DNA from: Larimichthys crocea
Lineage: Eukaryota > Chordata > Actinopteri > Sciaenidae
Direction: 5' to 3'
NCBI RefSeq assembly: GCF_000972845.2
Contig: NC_040028.1
Coordinates: 20,426,210 to 20,490,209 of the forward strand
DNA: 64,000 nucleotides
The notes beneath the pieces are model-generated. The model was not told where the DNA came from. It did no database searches and saw only the letters and a list, made by a program, of their open reading frames with translations. This document shows, piece by piece, positions 48,009-59,000 of this stretch. The stretch's first letter is position 1. Every line of letters begins with the position of its first letter. The translations under genes and the position numbers were made by a program.

Positions 48009-49426
48009 ACTCACAGTCAGCAGCACTGAGTACCCTCGCCTCACTCACAGGTACACAGGTACACCATCTACACACACACACCTGCGCTTTGTTTGTCTTC
48101 ATGTTTTAACTGTGTGTCCGCATCATTTCACACTCCACTGTTCTGTCTGCACTCTGACAAATAAAAACCTGAACCGCCCTCTGTCTGAACACACTGACTG
48201 TTTATTTACATACACTGCATAAAGCTCATTGTAACACACACACACACACACACACACTGCGGGCCTCGCGGCCTGCAGGCTGCTCGTGGTGGGATGTCCG
48301 GCCTGCGCAGCATGAGCCGCCGTGACACACACACACACACACACACAGAGTTTTCCAGCAGATTAAAATGATTCACTTCATTTTTTAAATATTTAAAAAA
48401 AGATAAATTCGATGTTTTATCTTTTCCTCTGGGTTTAATCCCTCCCTGTCTTTATTTGAATCCGTCCTCAGCTCGTGCATTAACGCCTCCAAACTTATTC
48501 TAATATATTCATGCGTTAACTGAAATAACTGTGACGTGACGGCCCGTGACACGCAGAGGAGCGCATCCATTTTACGCGCTGTCGGGTCGGATACGCGCGT
48601 AATGCGCGCACCTCTGCGCCGGACCATAATCCCAAATCTCACATCCTCCACACCGAGGACTGGACTCTTACGCGCCGTTTACTGACTAAATTTTACACAT
48701 CAATTTGCAAGGTGAAATAATAATTTAAAAAATCGGATAACTGAGTTTTTGCACTAATTTCCAAAGTGATCCGCTCCAGATCTTTTTTTTTTTTAATTAT
48801 TATTTTTAATAAAAATACATGAAACAAATAAAAGTTGTGACATTATTACATTTTTCCTGATCACATCCCGCCACATTTCACCGTGTGTGTGTGTGGCAGC
48901 AGCAGTGCTCCTCCATTTGGCCTTGTAGGCCTTTTTAATAATTCAAATTCTCAGATTTAGTTTTCGCAGCTTTAAATTCAAAGTAAAGTGAAGTCAGGAT
49001 TTTAAATGTATTTATTATATATTTATATATTTTAGAGATAAAAGTGGCGCGTTTTTAGGACGGGTTTTTAAAGGCTCGATTTTATTTTATTTTTGAGGAA
49101 TCTTAAAAATCTCAGATCTGCTCAGGCCTCGTTCGTTTTGTTTTATTTAAATTGAATATAAAACTTTATAATGACACATCTGCAAGACGGACATCTATTT
49201 TCTCTCTGTGTGTGTGTGTGTGTGTGTGTGTCAGCGGAATTATTTAAATTACATTATTAAATATTATAAATTCTTTCAGCGCTTCCTTTTATTTCAATTT
49301 AAAGAAAATGTGATCCGGCCTCACGCTCCACGTTTCCATTTTTACATTTTAACTGGATGCTTAATTATAAAAATTACACAGCCACAGTTTCCAGAGTAAA
49401 CGTGTGAAATCAGCTGGTTTAATATG

Positions 49427-49457
<31 letters not shown>

Positions 49458-50290
49458 AAGCAGGTTCACACTCAGCCTCTCACTCTTCATGGTATCTGGA
49501 CTCAGTGATGAAGAGTTCATCAGGCCCTGTGCGCACAGCGCTGCGAGCTCATTCATCCTCATTAAAGTCTCTTTAATATTTGGATTGACTTCATGAAACT
49601 ACATTTTAAAAACTCCCGGTGATAATTAGGACATAAACGCGGAGTGATACATTTATTTTCATCCTATACTCGCCTGGCAACAGAGGGGCTATATATACAC
49701 ATGTAGACGCGTGCCATGACGTACATCCTGAATTATGGTCAGTGCTGACATCACGGATTCACTTCGAGCTCTGACGTTTTGTTTTTCTCTCTTCGGGAGA
49801 ATCGATGATAATAAATTAATATAATATATGATCACTGCTCTCTGGATAAACACTGCTGCTGTTGGCGAGGAGCCAGAGTTGTCACAGAGTTGCCCTCGAT
49901 TTTAAAAACTCTAAAAACATTTGCACACACTTTATGTATTTAGATGTTAGTCAGCAGTAGAAAACACACACTCACACACACACTGACTGGACTTTAACTT
50001 AACAGCCTGCAGATGTCCGGACATGTCATGCAACCAGAGAAATGAGCCTGTTTTTTATTGTCACTGATAGAGTGAGCACAGCTTTTTAAAATGTATTTTA
50101 GATTTTATGACAGCACCGTGTTCTTTACGCCCTGTGTGTTTCACACGGGGCCTTGTTATGTAACGTGTGTAACCTTGACGAGGTTGCAGCAGCAGCATCA
50201 CTGCGCTGCACTGTGGTGCTGATGTGACTGAACGAGCTGACGTGTCTCCTGAATGAAAACAAACACGGGGGTGAATTAAACTTCTCACTT
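48009..50290. other. Noncoding stretch between the miRNA cluster and trim13
   Basis: No exon recognised. CA tracts lie at 48,234-48,258 and 48,326-48,346. A CpG-rich block at about 48,530-48,690 (ACGCGCGTAATGCGCGC) and a TATATATA with nearby TGACGTAC at about 49,690-49,725 look regulatory. AAT repeat at 49,430-49,457. Confidence 0.45.
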
Positions 50291-50296
50291 TTTATT
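50291..50296 (-). terminator. Candidate trim13 polyadenylation signal
   Basis: AATAAA on the minus strand, about 230 nt beyond the trim13 stop, overlapping a second AATAAA at 50,295-50,300. Confidence 0.45.
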
Positions 50297-50522
50297 TATT
50301 TATATATCAACATCTTGCACATGTTTAAAAAAAAAGAAATCAAAAACAGGAAAGGTTGCACATTGGTGTCTTCTTTAAAAATCTGCAGTGTCGCTTCTGT
50401 TTGATTGCACATGAAGGCAGAACATAAGGTGTGTAGTAGGTGTGTAGTAGGTGTGTAGTGTTTCCATCGGGTGTCACCGAGTTTAATCACCTCATGGATG
50501 GATGACACGCGAGCCTAAATAA

Positions 50523-51707
50523 TTAAAACAACTTCCAGCTGCCAATAAAACTGACAGCGGAGTCTATCAGGTTCACGACAGAGTCCTGACCTGCACCCAG
50601 TAAACTCGTGCACGTGTCAGTTATCCCCCGCAGGTGCGCGCCAGCGTGGGTAAGGTGCGTGGAGACCTCGGCGAGGAATGGTTGGATCTGTGAGCGCGCG
50701 TAGTGTGTCTGCATCAGGAGCAGCAGCAGCAAACTCAGGAATAAGGTGAAACATCTGCGGGCTGTCATCCGTGAGCCCCTCGCTCGGTGGGAGCCGCCGC
50801 CACACCCGTGGGGGACTGAGATCTTGTCCACTTCTCGGAGCCGGAGCGAGTCCCACTTTTTAACGTCGAAATTACGCACGGGAAGACCGACGTCCATGTC
50901 TTTACGAGAGGGCGGCAGAGTCTCCTTGAGGATCCCCAACTTCTCCCGAAACTCCTGCATCTGCTGCAGGAAGCACAGGGGGTCGGAGACGCTCCTGAAG
51001 GACTCGGCGATGCTGAGCGCCCGCTGGTGCTCCTCCACCGCCGCGCTCAGCTTGGTGATCTCTGGGTCGTACGCTTGCAGCACCACCAGCTTCAGCGTCT
51101 CGAAATCGGACAGGATCTCGTTCTTTTTGCCTTCGATGGCACTGATGAGTCTGTCGAAATAGTCTGTTACCTCCTCCGCGTCCTTGGTCACCGACTGAAG
51201 CGCTTTTTTCTTACTGGCTTGTAGTGTCTCCAGGCAGGACAGGATGTCTGCGCTCTGCCAGCTCTCCACCCCGCGCAGCAGCTCTTCAAACGCCTCCTTC
51301 TCTCGCTCGTACGCCTCCTCCAGGGAGCTGAATTTATGCCCTTTGTGGTCATCTGTCGTTGCGCAAAAGCCACAGATGAGTTTCAAGTCGGTGGCGCAAA
51401 ATATGTTGAGAGGCTGCCCGCGGTGCTGTTTGCAAACAGACATTTTGGGCATGACCCTTATTTTGCTGTACTTCTCCACTATCCCGCGCAGGGAGTAGTT
51501 GATCTGCAGGCTGTTTGCGCCGTTGTGCGGGCTCTCTTTGCGGCATGTTGGACATTTGAAAGGCGTCCTGAAAGCCGGACCTCGGTTCCCCTCCAACAGT
51601 CCGTCCAGGCATTTCTTGCAAAAGCTGTGCGAGCACAACAAAACCCGCGGGTCCTCGAAGAGACCGCAGCAGATCGGGCACGTTAGTTCCTCTTCGAGCT
51701 GCTCCAT
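50523..51707 (-). CDS. trim13: Tripartite motif protein 13, ER-anchored E3 ubiquitin ligase
   Basis: Single-exon CDS of 394 aa (human about 407). The RING finger shows C10, C13, C25, H27, C30, C33, C52 and C55 (start MEQLEEELTCPICCGLF). The B-box 2 ligands are C92, H95, C104, D107, C112, C115, H121 and H124. A coiled coil spans about 130-265, and a C-terminal transmembrane helix about 319-332 (CFTLFLSLLLLLLM) anchors it in the ER membrane, as in mammalian TRIM13, which acts in ER-associated degradation and autophagy. There is no PRY-SPRY domain. The start is the ATG in the position conserved in the family. A 5' UTR intron is predicted (acceptor at 51,727-51,729, donor at 52,289-52,294). It is transcribed opposite to the miRNA cluster and head to head with spryd7, as in human 13q14. 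Open frames on the other strand are shadows. Confidence 0.97.
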   Translation of the reverse strand: MEQLEEELTCPICCGLFEDPRVLLCSHSFCKKCLDGLLEGNRGPAFRTPFKCPTCRKESPHNGANSLQINYSLRGIVEKYSKIRVMPKMSVCKQHRGQPLNIFCATDLKLICGFCATTDDHKGHKFSSLEEAYEREKEAFEELLRGVESWQSADILSCLETLQASKKKALQSVTKDAEEVTDYFDRLISAIEGKKNEILSDFETLKLVVLQAYDPEITKLSAAVEEHQRALSIAESFRSVSDPLCFLQQMQEFREKLGILKETLPPSRKDMDVGLPVRNFDVKKWDSLRLREVDKISVPHGCGGGSHRARGSRMTARRCFTLFLSLLLLLLMQTHYARSQIQPFLAEVSTHLTHAGAHLRGITDTCTSLLGAGQDSVVNLIDSAVSFIGSWKLF

Positions 51708-52294
51708 GACGGCGATGATGGCACATCTGTAAACACATTTATCCAGGCGTCAAAAATGGGAGAAAACCCCAAAAACAGACAAACAAACAAACAAACAAGA
51801 GCGGATGTAAATGACACACGAACAAAGCTGCAGCATCGCAAAAGGATACAGATGTTTTCCAGCTGTGTCTGGAGTATTCCCATCCTGAAAGTGAAACTGG
51901 CTGTGCCCGCGTAAAAAGCTTGGCACGACCTCCGCCAAAAAAAAAAAGAAACAACCCTCCGTTTGCGCAACAACAACATCTCTGCAAGCAGCTGACGCTG
52001 CAACAAACTTGCGTGGACATAAGTCCCAAAAAAAATCGTTAATAACTTTACAGCAAACGATTTTTCCACCCCCTCCCTCTCCCTCTTTAGCTTTGTGTCA
52101 CGGAGCAGCAGCCCTGGCTGTGTCGGAGCTCTGAATCACGTCTGAACCAATCCAATGCGACAAATGATCGGAACAAACAAGCGTCCGCGTTAACGTCGCT
52201 CCTGTTGGCAAGGTGGTGAAGTAAGAGGCAGCTGCGACAGATTTTTGCAAGCGCATAGTAACATGCAACTACTGGACCAAAAGAGATCACTCAC

Positions 52295-53094
52295 CACCAG
52301 CTGCTGGAGACGCGCAAGTGCAACGCAATCATGGCGCTTGTTGCTGTGCAGACTTCACTCCCTTTTCCGGGTAGAGAGTTAACCGTTTCACTGACGCACA
52401 GAAAATCCACTGACTGGATTTTTTTTTAGCGCATTTGCGCACATGCACACCAGTAAATGCGCAAAAGCGCCATTTGGCGCAAAAGCCGCCTTTGTTTTGA
52501 GAATCTTTGCAGCTTCGTTGTGAGCGTTAGGTGTGTTTACGTTTCTGCCCCTGCTGGGTAATTCGCAGAGGGTCCCCTGACGGGCAGATGGGGGAGGGGC
52601 TGTTGCTATGCAAAACATTACAGCGTGAAAAAGTGTCAGCTCGGTTCTTTTAGCATCACACAGCTCTGCGTGCTGCCCCACTTAAAGAGCCGCTGCGGTG
52701 CATGTAAACATGTTGACAGCATGACACGGACCGACGTGTGTAAGAAGTAAACAGGAGCTGCGTGTCTGCAGGACGCTCCACTCCAGCCCCTGAAACTCGC
52801 TTTATTTCCACTCGTGGTTACGTAACACCGAAACCAACAGTTACTTAGTCACGTGTATAAATTTTGACCTTGATTTTCTTCCCTTGTTTCCATGCCATCA
52901 GGAGCAAACTGCCTATCTGTTAGCCGCTGTGATTGGATACAGTCGGGTATACAGCGAAGCGCAGGGGGCTTGTGCAGTTCCCACTCCCGCCGCGCAGTGT
53001 CGCTGTTGTCAGGGGGCGCTCTCACGTCACACGCTCGTTGGTTTGTTTGGCAGCTTGTTTCCGGATGTGTAGCTAGTGTCGGAGCAGACAGAGG
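52295..53094. promoter_or_regulatory. Shared trim13-spryd7 promoter region
   Basis: The two divergent start codons are 1.39 kb apart. The predicted trim13 noncoding first exon lies just right of its donor at 52,294 and covers at least to about 52,350 (with AATCATGGCGC, YY1-like). Upstream of spryd7 are GTGATTGG (inverted CCAAT) near 52,930 and a GC-rich stretch from 52,960 to 53,095. No TATA box. A bidirectional arrangement is likely but the exact starts are not visible. Confidence 0.55.
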
Positions 53095-56000
53095 ATGGCT
53101 GCGATGTTTGCGTGTTGTCTGGGCTGCTGCGGGGACGGCGGGCCGGGACACATCCCGCTCAAAGAGATGCCCACCGTGCAGCTGGACACGCACCACATGG
53201 GTACGTGTTCGAGTCCGTGACGCGCGGGTCCGCTACTTCCGCCGTTAGCATCGGCTAGCTCACCGATAGCAGAGATTAAACGCGTTTTTAGCGACATAGA
53301 GTGATTTAATTTGTTTGTTTTAACACCCCGACTTAAACATACATTCATTTATACACAAATGTGACGTTAACGCGGCGTCACAACAGCACACAGGTCAGCT
53401 CGTGACGTTTCAGCGGCTAGCTACCGGTGTTTCGGTTCAACGAGTGACCGTGTTAAGTGGTGACCAACTGTCAAACATAAACACCAAAGATGCTACGTGT
53501 TTTGTCACCAATTAACACGGCCACCCGTTGAACTGAAACACCGGGCGCGAAAAAAATCGAGACGCTGGTGTTTCGGTTCAACGAGTGACCGTGTTAAGTG
53601 GTGACCAACTGTCAAACTTAAACAGCAAAGATGCTACGTGTTTTTAACACAACAGACACCAATTAACACGGCCACTCGTTGAACCAAAACACCGGTGTCT
53701 TGATTTATTTATTTATTTATTTTTTGCGCTCGAGTGTCACGAGCTGACCTGTCTGCTGTAGTTAAGTCGCATTAACATTATATTTATGTTTAAACAAATG
53801 TATGTTTAAGTAGAAAGTGTTAAAATGTGTTTAAGTCATTTTATGTCCCATAAGAAAAGACAAACATCACCGGTGTTTCGGTTCAACGAGTGACCATGTT
53901 AAGTGGTGACCAACTGTCAAACATAAACACCAAAGACTCTACGTGTTTTCAACACAACAGACACCGATTAACACGGCCACCCGTTGAACTGAAACACCGG
54001 GCGCTAAAAATCAAGACACCAGTGTTTTGGTTCAACGAGTGACCCCGTTAAGTGGTGACTGTTAGTCGAATGGGACGCCCCTAGCGATGGGAAGTTCAGT
54101 TCTTTTTAGGGAGTCAGATCATTTGACTCAGTCTTTGTGGACACACACATATGACTTAATAAAAGGGCTGTGGCTCAGGAGGAAGAGCGGGTCGTCCCCT
54201 AATCAGATGATCGGTGGTTCGATCCCCAAATGTAAAAACAAAAAATGTAATGTAAATGTTTTAACACCTCTTGGCGCATTCGGCTAACAGTCACCAATTA
54301 ACATGGTCACCCGTTGAACTGAAACACCGGTGATGTTTGCCTTTTCTTATGTAACGTAGAATGACTGAAGTTGTGTATTTTAACACCCCTTACTTAAACA
54401 GATATAATGTTAATGCCACTTAACAACAGCAGACAGGTCAGCTGGTGACCACTAGCGATGGGAAGTTCAGTTCTTTTAAGGGAGTCGGATCATTTGACTC
54501 AGCTCACCAAGAACGACTCTTTGTTTTATATGTTACACCTCTAAAAAGCTGTTTTGATGTATGATTTATTTGTGGACACATGTATGACTTAAATTAATAA
54601 AAGGGGCAGCTGTGGCTCAAGAGGTGGAGCGGGTCGTCCACCATTAAGATGATCGGTGGTTCGATGCCCGGCTCGTCCAGTCTGCATGTTGAAGTGTCCT
54701 TGGGCAAGTTACTGAACCACAGATTCCTCCCTGTAAGTCGCTTTGGATAAACGACTAAAAAGTAAAAACAAAAAATGTAAATGTTTCAATACGTGTTGAT
54801 TCGGTTCACAGTCACCTTTTAACATGGTCACCCTTTGAACCAAAACACCGGTGATGTTTGGCATTTCTTGTTATTATACATATTCAAGTACTCTGCTTTT
54901 CTCTGTCTTGCATGACTGCAAATGGAATATCTTTGCCCTTTTTTGAAGTACAACTCGTGACAATCAGCCAAATAATTGTCAGATTGCTCAGAGAGAGCGA
55001 CCGTCTCTACGTTAGTTTCATGTATAACGATGTGTTTCTCACTACAAGCTGTCTTCTCGCCTCTTTTTTGTCTTTGCAGGCACAGATGTCGTCATTGTAA
55101 AGAGCGGCCGGAGAATATGCGGCACCGGAGGCTGTCTGGCCAACGCTCCTCTGCACCAGAACAAAAGTTATTTTGAGTTTAAGATCCAGTCCACTGGTAA
55201 GCGTCTGACTCGGAGCTGATTGAGATTTTCTGCTGCATTCTTAGCGAGAGTTCTCGACACAGACACGCTGAATCCAGCGTCTCATGACTGCATGCTCGCT
55301 GATGGATTTCTGCTCGACACTTGGACCCTCATGCAGCTCCACACAGACTCTTTTTATTAGTGTTCAGCTGAAAAATCTGCTGCGCACGTGAATTCCACTT
55401 TGTTATTATTATTTTATTTCATCGCAGCTGGCCCGTGTCCGTGTAAATACAATCCATTTCAGTCCGAGTGTTTTATAGCAGGTAACTCCGTGCTGTGCTC
55501 TGTGTTCAGGTGTGTGGGGAATAGGTGTGGCCACGCAGAAGGTGAATCTTAATCAAGTGCCTTTGGGCAGAGACACAAACAGCCTAGTTCTGAGGCACGA
55601 TGGCTCTGTGTACCACAATAATGAAGAGAAGAACCGCCTACCTGCAAACAGCCTTCCTCAGGAGGGTGACATTGTGGTAAGTGCAGAATTTATTAACCTG
55701 ATCCTGAATCTGATCTTTGAATCACCTGAGATCAGGTTAGTCTGTACTCAAAGTGACGCTTTGGACTGATCATCTGCTTAAAGACCAGGCTGGCCTGCAG
55801 GTCCCATGAGGCCTGCAGCAGATTTTGGTATCGTAGGCTTTTTATTTTTTATCCCCCAAGGCAGCTGGCAGACATCGATAGTCACATGATCCAACACGAG
55901 CTGGACGCCGTCTGTTTGTGTCCGGTTTGCCACATGTGCACCAAATTGCTGTTTGGCCTTGTTATTTTCTGTTTTGTTAAATGACAGATGTAAGTCGTAG

Positions 56001-59000
56001 AATGATTGAAGCAACATTTTATGAAATATGATGTTAACGAGCACAGGATTGGTTTCAGGAGAGCTGCAGAGAGTCATGACGGGCGAGTGTGCAGGATCCG
56101 TTGCAGACCTCCATCTATGTTCTTCTAGTCATGCCTCATTTTAGGACACCATGTGGTTCTGAAAACAAGAGCAGCAAAGATTAAAGCTGCTGCTGGAGCT
56201 TCAAACTTCATGAACAGACGTGTGAACATATGAACCTGTCAGGTGCTAAAACAGCCTGCAGGGAATTATTTCATTGAACAATATTATGTAGTCCACAGAC
56301 TCAAATGTGTGTCCAACAGTCTCTGTGTGCTCTGGGCTCTAAAGTGTGGTCCAGGTACAGAAATCACCTGTGCAGGTAGGGGGCGTGGCCTCAGCAGCCC
56401 TGCAGTAAGCAGTGTGCTATGTGCATGTGACTGAGGAAGAGCAGATATTCAAGTGGACCTGCAGGAAATCTGGTTGTCTTAGTCAAGATGATGCTAAAAT
56501 ATATTTTCCAACTATATTTAAGTTCCTGTTAAAGGGCCGACCTTCAATGTTGTAAATTCCTGGTTTATTCCCATGAAAAGTTTCCCAGAATTTTGCAACC
56601 CTGACGGGAACAGAATAGAGTCGTAGGAGAGGAAAGCAAAGAACCTCTCTGTGTCTCTCAGGCGTTTCAGTGTTCATCTTTTAAAACACGAGCCCGGCGA
56701 CGTGAAGGTTAAACCAGATTTCGCTGTGTGTGTCTCCCTCAGGGCATCACATACGACCACGTGGAGCTGAATTTATATCTCAACGGAAAGAACATGCACT
56801 GTCCTGCCTCAGGGATCCGAGGCACTGTGTACCCCGTTGTTTACGGTAAGTTCATCTGTCGACTTCTGTGAATTATCGTTTATTGACGAGGAACGCCTTT
56901 ATGGCAGTTACAGTTTTCCTCCACTAGAGGGCTGTGTTTGTACATTTTTATGTAACACCGCTCACGTCAGGCTGTAAAAGATTCAGATAGCTCGAAGAGT
57001 GAGAGGTCAAGATGAAGTCTTTAGCAGGAAGCTGCAGAGTCATGCAGGGTTTGTTCTGCTGTCTCCTCTGGAACGACCTGTTCTAATCCTACAGCAGCAC
57101 TAATGCAGAAAAACTAGTTTGAGCTTTCTTGTGTCTTAAGTGTGTGTGTGTGTGTCTGAAATGAAAGAAATGAAATATAATAGTACCCATGAGTGTGGGT
57201 CCTCTTCCACAGAGTCTGTTGTGTTTCACGACACAAACATCGGGCCTCTCTGGTTCTGTGAACACTTTCAGGGCGCATTCAGACGGCGTCAGGGGCTGTG
57301 CAGCGGTGTGTGACGAGCTGCTGAACGTTACGCTGTCAAACAATCAGGAAATAATTTTGTATTTCTCTGATTAACTTTCTTTAATCGAGGCTGCGCCCCC
57401 TCTCCTCTTTCACTGTCTGTGTCTTCTCTCTTCTCTCTCTTCAACAAGCCAGCGCAAAACAAACGAAACTCCTTCGTGTCGTGTTTTGCAGCGTAAACCG
57501 TGAGTCCGATTCAGATTTAGAAGCTGCTTCATGACATAAACAAAGTCAGAACACGACAGGTAGAGTCTCAGAGTTTAGATCAGGCTCACTGTGGAGGTGT
57601 GAGCCCAACCGGACCATCTGATTGGCGGCTCAACTTGGCCACCGCAGGTCGCTGTGTTTTCTCTGCAGTGCCGGGTCTCGTCTGAATGCGGCCTGATGTT
57701 TGAACCATACAGATGTCCAGTATCCCGATCTATACGTTTGTTACAAATTAAAACTTCCTATACTTTAGAATCCTTGATAGATTAAATAAAAAATTAAAAG
57801 ATTAAAGTAAGCTGCTAAAGTTTTCGCTAAAGGAGCTGCAGTGGAAAGTTTCATTATTCCCCTTTTGAAACGAGTGATTGCTCTCTCACATTGTAATCCA
57901 CAACAATGTGCGCTTTGTGTGATCTGTGTCTCGTAGCTTTGTGTCACTGGAGAGCCACACGCTCTGTTTCCAAGCGGCGCTTCAGACACAAACAGAATCT
58001 CTATGGATGACGTGTTGTCAGCACACCTCAGGTTAGCGACTGCTAACAAAAGCTGTAATTCACTGAGCGAGTCGATTTATGAGATCAGTCGGTCACCGCG
58101 CTGACGTTAACGGAGCTTATTCAGTGCCGAGCGATTATGTCCAAATAGTTTGACCCAGTTTCTACAGAACAAATAACTGGTTGGCTCTTTATTACATTTT
58201 GAGTACGACGTGACATGAGTAATCCACTCAGCATCATAATAAAATATAAATAAATAAAAAACAAACACACGATGGAGCCCAGAACGTCATCAGGCATCCG
58301 GGTTTGAATATTTGATGTAGCACACATACATTAAAGGTCCAGTGTGTACAAAAAATATATTTTCATCAGTGGTCAGTTCCTCTAACGTCCACCTGAGGCT
58401 GGCTCCAGAAGTGAGTCAGTCTCCATAAGTCCCCATGTCCAAATGTCCAACTTCACAGCAGAAATAAACAGGTTTACAGCCTGGTACAAAAAACAGTTTT
58501 GGTCTCTGTAGCTAATTCCCCCGTTCATGACAACTGTACNNNNNNNNNNTTCTCTGATTAACTTTCTTTAACGAGCTGCGCCCCCTCTCCTCTTTCACTG
58601 TCTGTGTCTTCTCTCTTCTTCTCTCCAACAAGCCGCGCAAAACAAAGAAACTCCTTCGTGTCGTGTTTTGCAGCGTAAACCGTGAGTCCGATTCAGATTT
58701 AGAAGCTGCTTCATGACATAAAGAGTCTCAGAGTTTAGATCAGGCTCACTGTGAGGTGTGAGCCCAACCGGACCATCTGATTGGCGGCTCTGTAGCGTTG
58801 ACGCGGGCGGCTCAACTTGGCCACCGCAGGTCGCTGTGTTTTCGCTGCAGTGCCGGGTCTCGTCTGAATGCGGATGGATAAAACCCCGATGTCTGAACCA
58901 TACAGATGTCCAGTATCCCGATCTATACGTTTGTTACAAATAAAAACTTCCTATACTTTAGAATCCTTGATAGATTAAATACAAAATTAAAAGATTTAGG

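Noticed and set aside
50746..51738. Several open frames antisense or in other frames to trim13
   Set aside because: Shadows of the GC-rich trim13 coding sequence.
53423..54331. Possible CRISPR-like array of regularly repeated units
   Set aside because: The repeats are palindromic MITE copies of uneven spacing in a vertebrate intron; no short direct repeats with unique spacers.
54604..54680. Possible tRNA gene (A and B boxes)
   Set aside because: Only the promoter half resembles tRNA; the rest is a SINE body and no acceptor stem closes.
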